A DNA stretch of 64,000 nucleotides from Clostridia bacterium (GCA_017500845.1 JAFVXY010000022.1:1-64000); one strand, 5' to 3'. Shown: positions 15,667 through 25,215, numbered from the stretch's first letter. Numbers and translations are program-made. Notes: generated by a model from the letters alone, not told the origin.

Positions 15667-17046
15667 ATGAAACCAACTTATATTGCTGAACCTTTCAGAA
15701 TCAAAAGCGTAGAGCCCCTTAATATGCTTACCCGTGCAGAGCGCGAGCAGAAGATTAAGGAAGCTCACTACAATGTATTCGGTCTTAACTCTCAGGACGT
15801 TTACATCGACTGCCTTACCGACAGCGGTACCAACGCAATGAGCGCACAGCAGTGGGCAGGCGTTATGATGGGTGACGAGTCGTATGCAGGTGCAACCAGC
15901 TACCAGCACGTTATCGAGAGCGCAACCGACATTTTCGGTATTCCGTACATTCAGCCCGTTCACCAGGGTCGTGCGGCAGAAAAGGTGCTTTTGCCCATCC
16001 TTATGGAAGGTAAGAGATACGCTATCGCAAATATGTTCTTCGACACTACCCGCGGTCATGCCGTTATGGCAGGCGGTATCCCCGTTGACTGCGTAGTACC
16101 CGAGGCACTTGACTCCGAGGTAAGAGTTCCGTTTAAGGGCAACATGGATTGCGCTAAGCTTAAGGAGCTTATCAAGGAATACGGCAAGGATAACATAGGC
16201 GTTATCATTATGACCATCACCAACAACTCGGCAGGCGGTCAGCCCGTTTCGGTTGCTAACATTCGTGAGGCAAGCAAGATTGCTCACGACAACGGCATTC
16301 CGTTCATGATCGACGCGGCACGTTATGCAGAGAACGCTTACTTTATCAAGCAGCGCGAGGAAGAATTCAAGAACGCTTCCATCAAGGAAATCATTCGTGA
16401 GTGCTTCTCTCATGCAGATTACTTCACCATGTCCGCTAAGAAGGACGCTATCGTAAACATGGGCGGTCTTCTTGGAACCAGAGACAAGAAGGTGTTCGAG
16501 GTAATCAAGCAGCGTTGTATCTCCTTCGAGGGCTTCATTACCTACGGCGGTATGTCGGGTCGTGACCTCGAGGCTCTTGCAATCGGTCTTAAGGAAGGTA
16601 TCAACGAGGACTACCTCCGTTACCGTATCGGTCAGCTTGAGTACATGGCTGCTCGCCTTGACGAAGCAGGCATCGCATATCAGGCACCCGTAGGCGGCCA
16701 CGCACTCTTCATCGACGCAAAGAAGATGCTTCCGCATATACCCTGGTATGAATATCCGGCACAGGCTCTTACCGTTCAGCTTTATATCGAAGCAGGTATC
16801 CGTGGTTGCGACATCGGCTCGTACATGCTCGACCGTGACCCCGTAACTCACAAGGAGCAGCAGTCCAAGTTCGAGTTCACCAGACTTTGCATCGCACGCC
16901 GTGTATACACCCGCGCTCACCTTGATATCATCGTAGACGCTCTTATCGAAGTTAAGAAGAACGCAGATAAGATTAAGGGTCTTAAGATTATCGAGGAAGC
17001 TCCCGTGCTTCGTCACTTCACCGGCAAGCTTGAGCTTCTTAAATAA
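15667..17046 (+). CDS. tnaA: Tryptophanase
   Basis: PLP-dependent beta-eliminating lyase, 459 residues, converting tryptophan to indole, pyruvate and ammonia. The PLP lysine lies in MSAKKDA (Lys258/259). The close relative tyrosine phenol-lyase has Thr in YFTTTRYH and Arg near position 381; here the matching residues are Asp126 (FFDTTRGH) and Ile383 (GIRGCDIGS), as in tryptophanase. AAGGAGA precedes the ATG. Codon choice is strongly biased (ATC, TTC, GGT, AAG), more than in neighbouring genes, which suggests high expression. Monocistronic, with its own promoter and terminator and no tryptophan permease next to it. Confidence 0.9.
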   Translation: MKPTYIAEPFRIKSVEPLNMLTRAEREQKIKEAHYNVFGLNSQDVYIDCLTDSGTNAMSAQQWAGVMMGDESYAGATSYQHVIESATDIFGIPYIQPVHQGRAAEKVLLPILMEGKRYAIANMFFDTTRGHAVMAGGIPVDCVVPEALDSEVRVPFKGNMDCAKLKELIKEYGKDNIGVIIMTITNNSAGGQPVSVANIREASKIAHDNGIPFMIDAARYAENAYFIKQREEEFKNASIKEIIRECFSHADYFTMSAKKDAIVNMGGLLGTRDKKVFEVIKQRCISFEGFITYGGMSGRDLEALAIGLKEGINEDYLRYRIGQLEYMAARLDEAGIAYQAPVGGHALFIDAKKMLPHIPWYEYPAQALTVQLYIEAGIRGCDIGSYMLDRDPVTHKEQQSKFEFTRLCIARRVYTRAHLDIIVDALIEVKKNADKIKGLKIIEEAPVLRHFTGKLELLK

Positions 17047-17071
17047 TAACAACAATTAAGCAATAAAAAAT

Positions 17072-17102
17072 ACGAGAGCATTTAGGTGTTCTCGTGTTTT
17101 TT
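17072..17102 (+). terminator. Terminator after tnaA
   Basis: ACGAGA (17072-17077) pairs with TCTCGT (17090-17095), followed by GTTTTTT. Confidence 0.7.
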
Positions 17103-17180
17103 ATTTGGGTAAATAAAATTTTACTAAAGCTTTATATTCTTATTTTAAAATGCGACTTCGGTATTTCACAAAAACCAATA

Positions 17181-17209
17181 TTGACAAGGTCGTATTTGTA
17201 TGATATAAT
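17181..17209 (+). promoter_or_regulatory. Sigma-A promoter of the yhhQ-like gene
   Basis: TTGACA 17181-17186, 17-bp spacer, TATAAT 17204-17209 with TGA extension: a near-consensus promoter. Confidence 0.75.
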
Positions 17210-17251
17210 ATTATTGTATTGACAAAAGGGAAGATGGACAGGCGAGGAAAT

Positions 17252-18004
17252 ATGAAGCAAAAGATAAAACGAGAAATAGAGGAATTCAGGCTGCTGCTAA
17301 GGTCAATTCCGGTGACTGTGGTTACGCTGTTTGTTGTAAGCGTAATTTGCATGAACCTGCTTGCAAACAAGACGTTATTGCAGCTTGACTGGATTGCGCT
17401 TGACGGCGGTATATTGATATCGTGGCTGTCTTTTATGTGTATGGATATAATCACTAAGCATTTTGGGCCTAAGGCGTCCAACCGCATATCCATACTTGCG
17501 GCGGCAATAAACCTACTTACTTGCCTTATTTTCTTCGTTGCAAGTATAATCCCGTCCAACGCAAACGACTACACGGCATTCGACGGTATCTTTGGCGGCA
17601 CGTGGTTTATTCTTCTTGGCAGTACGATTGCCTTCCTTGCTTCGGCGGTAATAAACAATACGCTTAATTGGATGATAGGCAAGGGATTTAGGAATAATCC
17701 CGACGGCAAGCTCGCCTTTACGACAAGAACGTACGTATCTACTTTTATCGGACAGTTTTTGGATAATCTCATTTTCTCGGTAATCGTGTTTATGTTTTTT
17801 GCGCCCATCTTTTGGGACGGCTTTCATTGGACGCTTGTTCAGTGTGCTATGTGTGCGTTGACGGGTGCGATTGCCGAGCTGATTATGGAAATCGCATTTT
17901 CGCCCATTGGATATCGCATTGCCAAAAAATGGCAAGCAGAGTCCGTTGGGGCGGCATACTTAAATTTTGTGCAAGAAAGCGAAAATCATAATGCAAACAA
18001 GTAA
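17252..18004 (+). CDS. yhhQ: Queuosine precursor transporter (YhhQ/VUT family)
   Basis: About 250 residues with six or so membrane helices; the family takes up queuosine precursors such as preQ0/preQ1. Characteristic are the conserved Asp of the first loop (FMCMDIITKHFGPKASNR) and TTRTYVSTFIGQFLDNLIF. Three starts are possible: TTG 17219, ATG 17234 and ATG 17252; GGCGAGGA three bases before 17252 is the best of poor ribosome binding sites. No queuosine biosynthesis gene lies nearby, and I see no preQ1 riboswitch in the short leader. Confidence 0.82.
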   Translation: MKQKIKREIEEFRLLLRSIPVTVVTLFVVSVICMNLLANKTLLQLDWIALDGGILISWLSFMCMDIITKHFGPKASNRISILAAAINLLTCLIFFVASIIPSNANDYTAFDGIFGGTWFILLGSTIAFLASAVINNTLNWMIGKGFRNNPDGKLAFTTRTYVSTFIGQFLDNLIFSVIVFMFFAPIFWDGFHWTLVQCAMCALTGAIAELIMEIAFSPIGYRIAKKWQAESVGAAYLNFVQESENHNANK

Positions 18005-18026
18005 GAGCGCATCACAAAAAAGCAAA

Positions 18027-18064
18027 AATACGGTGTATCTCAAAAGAGGTATTCCGTATTTTTT
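18027..18064 (+). terminator. Terminator after yhhQ
   Basis: AATACGG (18027-18033) pairs with CCGTATT (18054-18060), with an inner TATCTC/GAGGTA stem, then TTTT. Confidence 0.8.
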
Positions 18065-18177
18065 GGTTGCGGTTTTTGCGGTGTGGTTATAAGTGTATAA
18101 CTAACTTTGTGATAAAAACAAAAGCACGTATATCCGTTTTATTTGCACAGCAACAGCAAAGGACGGACAAAAACTGC

Positions 18178-19239
18178 TTATGGCAACGGTCTGCCGCCGC
18201 CAAGAGGAGTAAGGCGCGACCAAGTCATTCTGCCCACGATGCCGTCACGATCTAAGCCGTTTTCCTCTTGAAATTGCTCGACCGCAGTTTGCGTTGCTCC
18301 GCCAAAAACTCCGTCAATATTGCCGACGGGATAAAGCTTAGAAAGTAGCTTTTGCTGTAAGTACCGCACAAATACGCCCCGACTGCCTCGGCGTAGAGTG
18401 GGCAATGGCATTTGCCGAGTTAGATATGCCCAAGTATTTCTACCCACTATGCCATCGGCGGCAAGTCCGTTTTGCGTTTGAAATTCACGCACAGCCGCTT
18501 CGGTGCCGCTACCGAAAGCTCCGTCCACCGTAAGCTCCTCGCCGTAAAGGTTAAGGTAGCATTGAAGAATTTGCACGCTTTTGCCCCGACTGCCTCGGCG
18601 TAGGGTTGGGAGTGAGGTGTAATAAATTTGCGGAACGTAGCTTACGTCCAAATCCTCGCTTACTCCTATGCACGCGCCGTCCCCACAGCTTTCTTGAAAG
18701 TCAGGGTCAACCATAAGCTTTGCTTCGTTAAAGTTAGTCATAAAGCCGCATTCGGCAATTACAGCGGGGCAGTTTACCGAGCGCAAAACGCCGATTTCGG
18801 TAAGCGTGCCCACGCCGAGATTGCGAAGCGGAATTTCCTCGCTTAGTCCTGCCGACACGTCGTAGGCAAGCAAACGGCTTAGCGTGCTGTAATAGTTCTC
18901 GCGCGAGTAGTAAACGGCGTATCCGTTAGCCGAAGAAAAGGTCGAGCTGTCTGCCGCCGCGTTGTAGGCGAATGTAACCAGTCTCGAAAGACCTTGTCGA
19001 TTTATTCTCGTCACCCTTTGGCTGATGGATAAGTCGGTAAGCTCGGGCTTAACGTCGTATACATTAAAGCCTGTTCTTAGACACGCAAGCAAAAAGTAAT
19101 ACTTAGCGGGTCTATTAAATTCGTTTTCGTAAAAGCTTCTCCCTATGTACGGCATAATGGGCGTGCGCTTGCCCACGGTGGGTGGAAACTGTCCGTGCTC
19201 GTCGTTTGCGCCTATGTAAAAATTGTCTGCGTTAGCCAT
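18178..19239 (-). CDS. N-acetylmuramoyl-L-alanine amidase-like protein with two peptidoglycan-binding domains
   Basis: 353 residues; on the minus strand GGAGG lies five bases before ATG 19239. The N-terminal ~190 residues fold as Amidase_3: the first histidine is kept (NDEHGQ), as is the final glutamate motif (VIAECGFMTN), but the usual SIHANA reads TFAYNAA, so a zinc-ligand histidine is replaced by tyrosine. Two PG_binding_1 modules follow (about 215-275 and 280-345), each introduced by LPTLRRGSRG and containing DGxxG. No signal peptide is obvious, typical of proteins placed inside the spore. Likely a spore cortex or germination protein with altered or lost catalysis. Confidence 0.8.
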   Translation of the reverse strand: MANADNFYIGANDEHGQFPPTVGKRTPIMPYIGRSFYENEFNRPAKYYFLLACLRTGFNVYDVKPELTDLSISQRVTRINRQGLSRLVTFAYNAAADSSTFSSANGYAVYYSRENYYSTLSRLLAYDVSAGLSEEIPLRNLGVGTLTEIGVLRSVNCPAVIAECGFMTNFNEAKLMVDPDFQESCGDGACIGVSEDLDVSYVPQIYYTSLPTLRRGSRGKSVQILQCYLNLYGEELTVDGAFGSGTEAAVREFQTQNGLAADGIVGRNTWAYLTRQMPLPTLRRGSRGVFVRYLQQKLLSKLYPVGNIDGVFGGATQTAVEQFQEENGLDRDGIVGRMTWSRLTPLGGGRPLP

Positions 19240-19257
19240 AAAAACCTCCATTAGCAG

Positions 19258-19288
19258 TATTTTATGTGTATTTTGCGCGCGGTGTTCA
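19258..19288 (-). promoter_or_regulatory. Sigma-G-like promoter of the amidase gene
   Basis: Read on the minus strand: TGAACA (plus positions 19283-19288), 16-bp gap, CATAAAATA (19258-19266). The same gap is seen in the ger promoter at 11806-11833. It lies back to back with the peptidase E promoter. Confidence 0.35.
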
Positions 19289-19293
19289 TGCAT

Positions 19294-19322
19294 TTGACTT
19301 TTGGCGTGTAAGTTGATACAAT
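19294..19322 (+). promoter_or_regulatory. Sigma-A promoter of the peptidase E gene
   Basis: TTGACT 19294-19299, 17-bp spacer, TACAAT 19317-19322 with TGA extension. Confidence 0.65.
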
Positions 19323-19340
19323 ATAGAAAAGGGGAAGAAT

Positions 19341-19997
19341 ATGCAAAAAAGGATTATTGCTATCGGCGGAGGCGAAATTCGCAACAAAACCACGCTGGAA
19401 ATAGACAGAATTATAGCGTCATACATAAAAGAGCGCGCTTACCCAAACCGTGGAACGGCGCTGTTTTTAGGTACGGCAAGCCACGACAGCATGCCGTACT
19501 TTAACAGCTTTCGTAAGACGTATACATCGATTTTTGACATAAAAGCGGAGGTAGGACTGCTCGTTTACGGTGAAAACGACGACGAGAACATTCGTGCAAA
19601 GTTCGCAAAGGCGGATTGCATTTACGTGGGAGGCGGCGACACTAAATTTATGCTTGACCTCTGGCGAGAGCGAGGGATAGACAAGCTTTTGCTTGAAGCT
19701 TACGAGCGCGGCGTAATTATCTGCGGGCTAAGCGCAGGAGCGGTTTGTTGGTTCGATAACGCCTACACCGATTACGATATTATGCGCGGACAAAGCTCGG
19801 AGTACAAGGTTCTACCCGCGCTTGGCTGGCTACGCGGAATTGCTTGTCCGCACTACGACGAGCGACCCGAGTTTGACGGGGTGGCAAGCGGCTTTGATCT
19901 TGCCTACGCAATAGGCAACGACAGCGCAATCGAATTTGTTGACGGCAAGCCTGTAAGCTATATCGGCAACGCAAAAAGAATGGGGGACAAAGAATGA
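19341..19997 (+). CDS. Peptidase S51 (dipeptidase E family)
   Basis: 218 residues, cytoplasmic. Nucleophile Ser131 in CGLSAGAVCW, with GGGDTKFML before it and His171 in CPHYDERPEF, matches the Ser-His-Glu type S51 peptidases (Asp-dipeptidase E, cyanophycinase relatives). GGGG lies upstream of the ATG. The stop overlaps the dtd start as ATGA, so the two are co-translated; the pairing suggests general housekeeping rather than cyanophycin use. Confidence 0.87.
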   Translation: MQKRIIAIGGGEIRNKTTLEIDRIIASYIKERAYPNRGTALFLGTASHDSMPYFNSFRKTYTSIFDIKAEVGLLVYGENDDENIRAKFAKADCIYVGGGDTKFMLDLWRERGIDKLLLEAYERGVIICGLSAGAVCWFDNAYTDYDIMRGQSSEYKVLPALGWLRGIACPHYDERPEFDGVASGFDLAYAIGNDSAIEFVDGKPVSYIGNAKRMGDKE

Positions 19998-20431
19998 AGG
20001 CGGTTATTCAAAGGGTAAAAAGCGCAACGCTTAGCGTAGACGGACAGCTTATCAGCCAAATCGGTGTAGGGCTTTGCGTTTATTTTGGAGTCGAAGCAGG
20101 GGACTGCGAGGAGCAGGCCGACTATATGGCAAAAAAAATTGCCGCAATGAGAATTTTCGAGGACGAAAACGGCAAAATGAACAAGGCGCTTGCTGATGTG
20201 GGCGGCTCGATTTTGCTTATTTCGCAATTCACACTGTGCGCGGACACCTCGCACGGCAACCGTCCCAGCTTTACCTTGGCAGAAAAGCCTGAGCGAGCAA
20301 AAGCACTTTACGAGTACGAGGCGGCAAAGCTCCGTGAATATGGAATAGAGGTAAAGCAAGGCGTTTTTGGCGCAGATATGCAAATTTTGCAGCATAATGA
20401 CGGGCCTGTAACCATTATTATGGAGCGATAA
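19994..20431 (+). CDS. dtd: D-aminoacyl-tRNA deacylase
   Basis: 145 residues. Removes D-amino acids (and glycine from tRNA-Ala) wrongly attached to tRNA. The active-site motifs SQFTLCAD and NDGPVT are intact, and MKAVIQRVKSATLSVDG is the family N-terminus. Starts 4 bp inside the S51 peptidase gene. Confidence 0.96.
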   Translation: MKAVIQRVKSATLSVDGQLISQIGVGLCVYFGVEAGDCEEQADYMAKKIAAMRIFEDENGKMNKALADVGGSILLISQFTLCADTSHGNRPSFTLAEKPERAKALYEYEAAKLREYGIEVKQGVFGADMQILQHNDGPVTIIMER

Positions 20432-20578
20432 AGCTAATTGTAATATATATTTTGGACAAAATTGTGCAAAAATAGGGCAAAAAATATTTAATTTGACAAA
20501 ATTGTATAATTTTGCGCGACAATAAATTAAGACTCTTTTGTTTTTTGTGTGATTTTGGTATCGTTATTTAGAGAAGTG

Positions 20579-20587
20579 TGGTATAAT
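20579..20587 (+). promoter_or_regulatory. Extended -10 promoter of the ABC operon
   Basis: TGG-TATAAT at 20579-20587 without a good -35. The 197-bp gap before the operon is A+T-rich and contains no gene. Confidence 0.4.
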
Positions 20588-20628
20588 ATCGTTGTATGGT
20601 GTAAGCTTAAAAGGAGGAAAGGGCAGGC

Positions 20629-22992
20629 TTGCAGTATTATTTGTTGATTATAGCCGGCATTGTTATAGCCGTGGGGCTCGTATGTTTCGAAAGATACGTT
20701 GGCGAGTTCCGCTTTTTGTTTTCTTTTTTGCGCAAAAGGGAAGACGATGTTGACCTATCATCGACAGCAAGCGAGAATGAAAATTACGATGACGTATCCT
20801 CAAAACATATACCAAATAATAAAAAATCAAAGCGTGATAGGTTTGCTAAGCTCAATGGAAAGTACCTGTATCCCGTCATCGCGCTGATTATTCTTTTTAC
20901 AATCAGATATCTATCAGGTGATCGAGCTCTTTGGGACGTTGCGGCACTTAGCTATCCTACGGTGGCACCGTGGCTTGTGGCACTGTCCGGGATTTTTATG
21001 TGGCTGGAAATCGCCGCGCTGTTTGTTGTAATTCTTTACGTATTCTTTGATTTTGCAAACATCAACAATCTTGTAAAGTTTTTCGCAACCCCAATTTTCG
21101 TGTTGGGGCTTTTGCTCATAATTCCCGCCATAAAGCTGTTCTGCGGCGCAAGCGGCGAGCTTAATCTTTCGTCTGTTACCATGGCGATGGAGATAGGCGT
21201 AGGACTGACCATTTGTGCTTTTGCGTGGCTCCGCGACAGAAATTTCAAAATATCAAAGAGTGAGCTTATCAATTTGTTGCTTTCTCTTTTACCTATCATA
21301 ATAGCGGCGCTTCCTCCGTACACACTGCAGCTTTTGTTTGGTTACGCTAAAGGTTTTATCGACATAAAGGGAATTACGCCCGAGCATAGAATCTTCCTTT
21401 ACTTTGCATTCATAATTCCTATTGCGATTTACTTTGCTATAAGGAATAAAAGTGAAGATGTAATACGCTTCTCGATGGTTTACCTAAGCCTTGTAACCAT
21501 GACGTCGTACACATTCAACTATACGTTTGCGGATTTTCTTAATCCTACTCACTGGCCGTTGCACCTTTGCAACACGGCAATGTATATCGTTCCGCTTTGT
21601 CTGATTTTCAAATGGGACAAGCTGTTTTATTTTACGTACTTTATCAATGTTATGGGCGCATTCCTTGCTATGGCGATGCCCAACTATGCTGACGGAACAA
21701 ACATACTCAGCACACACCTCGTGCTGTTTTGGACAAACCACTTCTGTGCGTTCTTTATGCCGCTTCTTATCGTTGCGCTAAAAATTTTCCAGCGTCCCAA
21801 GCTTCGGCAGTTTATTTATTCGATGGTGGGCTTTTTGATTTACTTCGTGTTTATCCTTATAATAAACGGCTGGTTCAGCAACTACGGAAGCGTGGATTAC
21901 TTCTTCCTTAACAGCGACTTCATTGTAGACAAGCTTGGTTTATGGGCAGAAAAAACGCGCGACCTTACGTGGAAATTCAATATTGGCGAGCTTCGATTTG
22001 TATATTATCCGATATACCAGCTGCTGTTCTTCCTCGTATACGTAGGAATTGCGTTTGGAATGTGGTTTATATACGAGCAATTCTTTATTATCGCCGATTC
22101 GCATTTTGATATGCATAACCGCAACCGCGCTTATCGCCAGGATAAGTACGCACTGCTTAGCAAACTTAACGGGAGGAAAATGACAGGACCTATGTATACG
22201 GAAGAAACCGACAAGCTTATAATCGAAAACTTTGGCAAGCGATACGGATCAAGCAACGTTTATGCTGTTCGTAACGCCAACCTCGAGGTTCACGCAGGTG
22301 AAATTTTCGGCTTCCTCGGCCCCAACGGTGCAGGTAAGTCAACCATAATAAAGAGTATCGTAGGTATTCAGCCCATTACCGAGGGCACTATAAAGGTGTG
22401 CGGCTACGATGCGGAAAAGCAGGCGGTAGAGGCAAAAAGGCAAATAGGCTACGTCCCCGACCACTACGCTTTGTACGAGCGCCTCACCGGCAGAGAATAC
22501 ATCAACTATATAGCAGATATTTACGACGTCCCCAAGGCAGAGCGTGACCAACGCATAGAGGGCTTTATCAAGCTATTTGAGTTGGAGGGGGCGTTTGACA
22601 ACAGCATGCGCACGTACTCGCACGGTATGAAGCAAAAAATCGCTATCATGGCGGCGCTCGTACACAATCCCAAGCTTTGGATTCTTGACGAGCCGCTTAC
22701 GGGTCTTGACCCCAACAGCATATATCAGGTTAAGGAATGCATGAAAAACCACGCAAAGGCGGGCAATATAGTATTCTTCTCCAGCCATATCATCGATGTG
22801 GTGGAACGCATTTGCGACCGAATTACGATTATCAAGCAGGGTACTATTTTGTGTACCCGCAGTGTGTCGGAATTTAACGAAAACAACACCCTTGAGGACT
22901 TCTATCTTAAGACCATCGAGGAGAGCGAAGCAAAACGTCAGCAAATCAGTGCGGACAAGAAAGGTAAGGAGCAATTAGGTGAAAGAGCTTAA
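20629..22992 (+). CDS. Fusion of YwaF/TMEM164-like membrane domain with ABC transporter ATPase
   Basis: 787 residues. The first ~500 contain an N-terminal helix, a charged linker (about 38-70) and roughly a dozen membrane helices. The part from about residue 300 (PTHWPLHLCNTAMY, MGAFLAMAMPNY, HLVLFWTNHF) resembles YwaF/TIGR02206 proteins, the bacterial relatives of TMEM164. From about 526 a full ABC ATPase follows: Walker A GPNGAGKST near 564-572, signature YSHGMKQK, Walker B LWILDEPLTGLDP. Start is TTG 20629, with AGGAGG 12 bases upstream. It overlaps the permease gene by 14 bp. I do not know this domain combination; the substrate is unknown. Confidence 0.75.
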   Translation: MQYYLLIIAGIVIAVGLVCFERYVGEFRFLFSFLRKREDDVDLSSTASENENYDDVSSKHIPNNKKSKRDRFAKLNGKYLYPVIALIILFTIRYLSGDRALWDVAALSYPTVAPWLVALSGIFMWLEIAALFVVILYVFFDFANINNLVKFFATPIFVLGLLLIIPAIKLFCGASGELNLSSVTMAMEIGVGLTICAFAWLRDRNFKISKSELINLLLSLLPIIIAALPPYTLQLLFGYAKGFIDIKGITPEHRIFLYFAFIIPIAIYFAIRNKSEDVIRFSMVYLSLVTMTSYTFNYTFADFLNPTHWPLHLCNTAMYIVPLCLIFKWDKLFYFTYFINVMGAFLAMAMPNYADGTNILSTHLVLFWTNHFCAFFMPLLIVALKIFQRPKLRQFIYSMVGFLIYFVFILIINGWFSNYGSVDYFFLNSDFIVDKLGLWAEKTRDLTWKFNIGELRFVYYPIYQLLFFLVYVGIAFGMWFIYEQFFIIADSHFDMHNRNRAYRQDKYALLSKLNGRKMTGPMYTEETDKLIIENFGKRYGSSNVYAVRNANLEVHAGEIFGFLGPNGAGKSTIIKSIVGIQPITEGTIKVCGYDAEKQAVEAKRQIGYVPDHYALYERLTGREYINYIADIYDVPKAERDQRIEGFIKLFELEGAFDNSMRTYSHGMKQKIAIMAALVHNPKLWILDEPLTGLDPNSIYQVKECMKNHAKAGNIVFFSSHIIDVVERICDRITIIKQGTILCTRSVSEFNENNTLEDFYLKTIEESEAKRQQISADKKGKEQLGERA

Positions 22993-24664
22993 GGCAAAAA
23001 CTCCATTAAAGGCTAGGCTAAAGCACTTTATTTCGCTGGTGCTTATGCAGCTTAGGGACAAAATGGACAGAACAGCGTTCTCGACAAAAAGAAAAGCCAT
23101 TTTTAGGGTGGTCTTTTTGGCGTTGCGCTTTATTGCCGTTGCCGCGATTTCGTATCTGCTGTTTTATTATGCGGCGCTGTTTGGTATTTTTTCGATAAGC
23201 AGCGTTGTGCCTATCGGTATTGTTGCTGTTATATTTACAATTATCTTTGTGCTAAGCGTGCTGTCCTGCACAAGCGGACTTATGAATACGCTGTATTTTG
23301 CCGATGACAACAAGGTGCTTGTTACACTTCCCGTAACAGGCGATATGGTGTTCTTTTCTAAGCTTGTAGTATACTTTATTTTTGAGCTTGGTAGGTCGTA
23401 TACCTTTACCTTGCCGATACTGCTTGGCTACGGAATGAGCGCGGGCTTTGGGTTTGGAATGTACGTTTGGCTAATATTTGCACTATTTTTCGTATCGGCG
23501 GCTCCGGTTGCGCTTGGAGCATTGCTTTCTATGCCGGCTATGGCGGCGTATAAGGGGCTTAAGCGTCACGAAACTGCTAAAATAGCGCTACTGTGCCTTG
23601 TGGTGGGCGCGTGCGTGTGGGGAATCATTTCGCTTATTTTGGCAATTCCCGAAAACATCAACATAGTCGAACAGCGTCCGTGGATTATGCAGAGTATATA
23701 TAGCTTTGTATCTGCATTCAACAAATACACATATCCGTCGTACAAAATCGCAACCATGCTTATGGGCAGTTACGTCAATATGAGGTTCGTACATACGGGC
23801 GAAACATTTGTTACGTTTGGTTTTCTTTTGGCGGCGATAGTTGTTTTTCTGGTTATAGTGTATCTTTTGGCAAAGCCGCTTTTCCTCAAAATGACAGCGC
23901 AGCCCTTCGAGTACGAAAAGAAGGAGAACATAAGGGCAAGGGCAAACAGCAAGCACACAAAGTACAGGTCGATACTTCTAAAGGAGCTTCGCCTTGCGCT
24001 TCGCTCTACCGAAATTTCATATTCGTTTATAGTGGTTTATCTTGCCGTGCCCATTATGATACTGCTTCTAAACAAGATTTTTGCGGCAATGAGCACTAAG
24101 CTTCTCGGTCAGTATATGACGTATTCGTTCAACCTGCTTATTATTTTGCTCATATTGCTTGCCTCCAACGCCATTGTTTCTACAATGTATTCGATGGAGG
24201 GTAGGGCAGGCGGAATGAAAAAGACCAAGCCCATCAACCTTGTGATTCCGCTTCTATGCAAAATTTTCTATAATGGCATAATGTCCATTGTGTCTATTGG
24301 CGCGGCTATGGCAATATTCGGCGCACATACGCATTTTACGATAGCGCAGACGCTTATGCTTGCCATCTGCGTCCTTGCGTTTCAGTACGGTCATATCCTT
24401 TGGTGTGCCGAGCGTGACCTTATGAATCCGCAAAACGAGCAGTACGCAACAAGCGGAACGGTTATGAACAACCCCAACAGCAACAAGGCAACGCTTACTG
24501 CCTTCCTTATTGCGTTTGCGGTATTTGGCGCATCGCTTAAATTGTTTACCGAAAACCCCGTTTCGGCTTGCATAAAGCTTATGCTGGCAGGCATTGTGTT
24601 CTTTATAATGCGCGCATACTTATTCGTGGTCAAGGTAAGAGTATATTATAGGGAGAAGATGTAA
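22979..24664 (+). CDS. ABC exporter permease
   Basis: 561 residues, GTG start with AAGGAG upstream. About twelve membrane helices in two halves separated by a charged loop near 310-335; the layout is that of large clostridial ABC-2-type export permeases (DNKVLVTLPVTGDMVFFSKL is typical of this group). It should pair with the ATPase domain fused in the preceding gene. The stop overlaps the start of the next gene as TAATG. Confidence 0.75.
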   Translation: MKELKAKTPLKARLKHFISLVLMQLRDKMDRTAFSTKRKAIFRVVFLALRFIAVAAISYLLFYYAALFGIFSISSVVPIGIVAVIFTIIFVLSVLSCTSGLMNTLYFADDNKVLVTLPVTGDMVFFSKLVVYFIFELGRSYTFTLPILLGYGMSAGFGFGMYVWLIFALFFVSAAPVALGALLSMPAMAAYKGLKRHETAKIALLCLVVGACVWGIISLILAIPENINIVEQRPWIMQSIYSFVSAFNKYTYPSYKIATMLMGSYVNMRFVHTGETFVTFGFLLAAIVVFLVIVYLLAKPLFLKMTAQPFEYEKKENIRARANSKHTKYRSILLKELRLALRSTEISYSFIVVYLAVPIMILLLNKIFAAMSTKLLGQYMTYSFNLLIILLILLASNAIVSTMYSMEGRAGGMKKTKPINLVIPLLCKIFYNGIMSIVSIGAAMAIFGAHTHFTIAQTLMLAICVLAFQYGHILWCAERDLMNPQNEQYATSGTVMNNPNSNKATLTAFLIAFAVFGASLKLFTENPVSACIKLMLAGIVFFIMRAYLFVVKVRVYYREKM

Positions 24665-25101
24665 TGAAAAAATCTGTTATTTTGGCAATCCTTGCAATTT
24701 ACATCTTGTCCATAGCGATAGTTGGCTATTTTGGTATGAAAACAGCCGTTTACAACGAAATCAAGTACGTTACGCACATTCAGCTTATCGACTCAAAGGA
24801 CGGCGATTATACGGTTATTTATGACGTTGAGGATGATCGCGATAATATTGCCTTGCAGTATCACGACGGTCTTAGGTTTCAGCTGTATTACGAGGTTACG
24901 CCGATAGACGCAACCAACGCAGCGGTAACCTTTGATTTTGAGCTTGATGAATACTCTGAATTTATTCAAATCAGCCCCACGGGAGTCGTTACTGTGTTGC
25001 CCGGTGATTACGAATATATAACCGTTTACGGAAAAATCCGCGCTCAAGACGGTTCGAGAGCGTCAAGTCGAACAATATGTATTTTTATAATGAATTGGTA
25101 A
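24664..25101 (+). CDS. Membrane-anchored protein with Ig-like fold, third gene of the ABC operon
   Basis: 145 residues: N-terminal anchor (about 4-24), then one beta-rich domain of the bacterial Ig-like (Big-type) kind (FIQISPTGVVTVLPGDYEYITVYGK). Translationally coupled to the permease gene, so it is probably an accessory extracellular subunit. No enzyme motif. Confidence 0.65.
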   Translation: MKKSVILAILAIYILSIAIVGYFGMKTAVYNEIKYVTHIQLIDSKDGDYTVIYDVEDDRDNIALQYHDGLRFQLYYEVTPIDATNAAVTFDFELDEYSEFIQISPTGVVTVLPGDYEYITVYGKIRAQDGSRASSRTICIFIMNW

Positions 25102-25215
25102 CAAAAACGTATAAGCGTAATACGGTTTTATTATCACAGCACCGTTTTTGTCTAACACTATCATAACGCCAACGAGCAATCGAAGGCGATAATATATAAA
25201 TAAAGGGAGGTAAAT

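Noticed and set aside
15667..17046. Tyrosine phenol-lyase instead of tryptophanase
   Set aside because: The Thr and Arg typical of the phenol-lyase are Asp126 and Ile383 here.
15646..17055. A 469-codon open frame antisense to tnaA
   Set aside because: Mirror frame of a strongly codon-biased gene; product is Cys/His/Val-rich with no motif.
17103..17251. preQ1 riboswitch before the yhhQ-like gene
   Set aside because: Predicted +1 leaves under 40 bases of leader and no aptamer-like sequence is present.
20493..20510. TTGACA and TATAAT before the ABC operon
   Set aside because: The two boxes are only 6 bp apart and cannot form one promoter.
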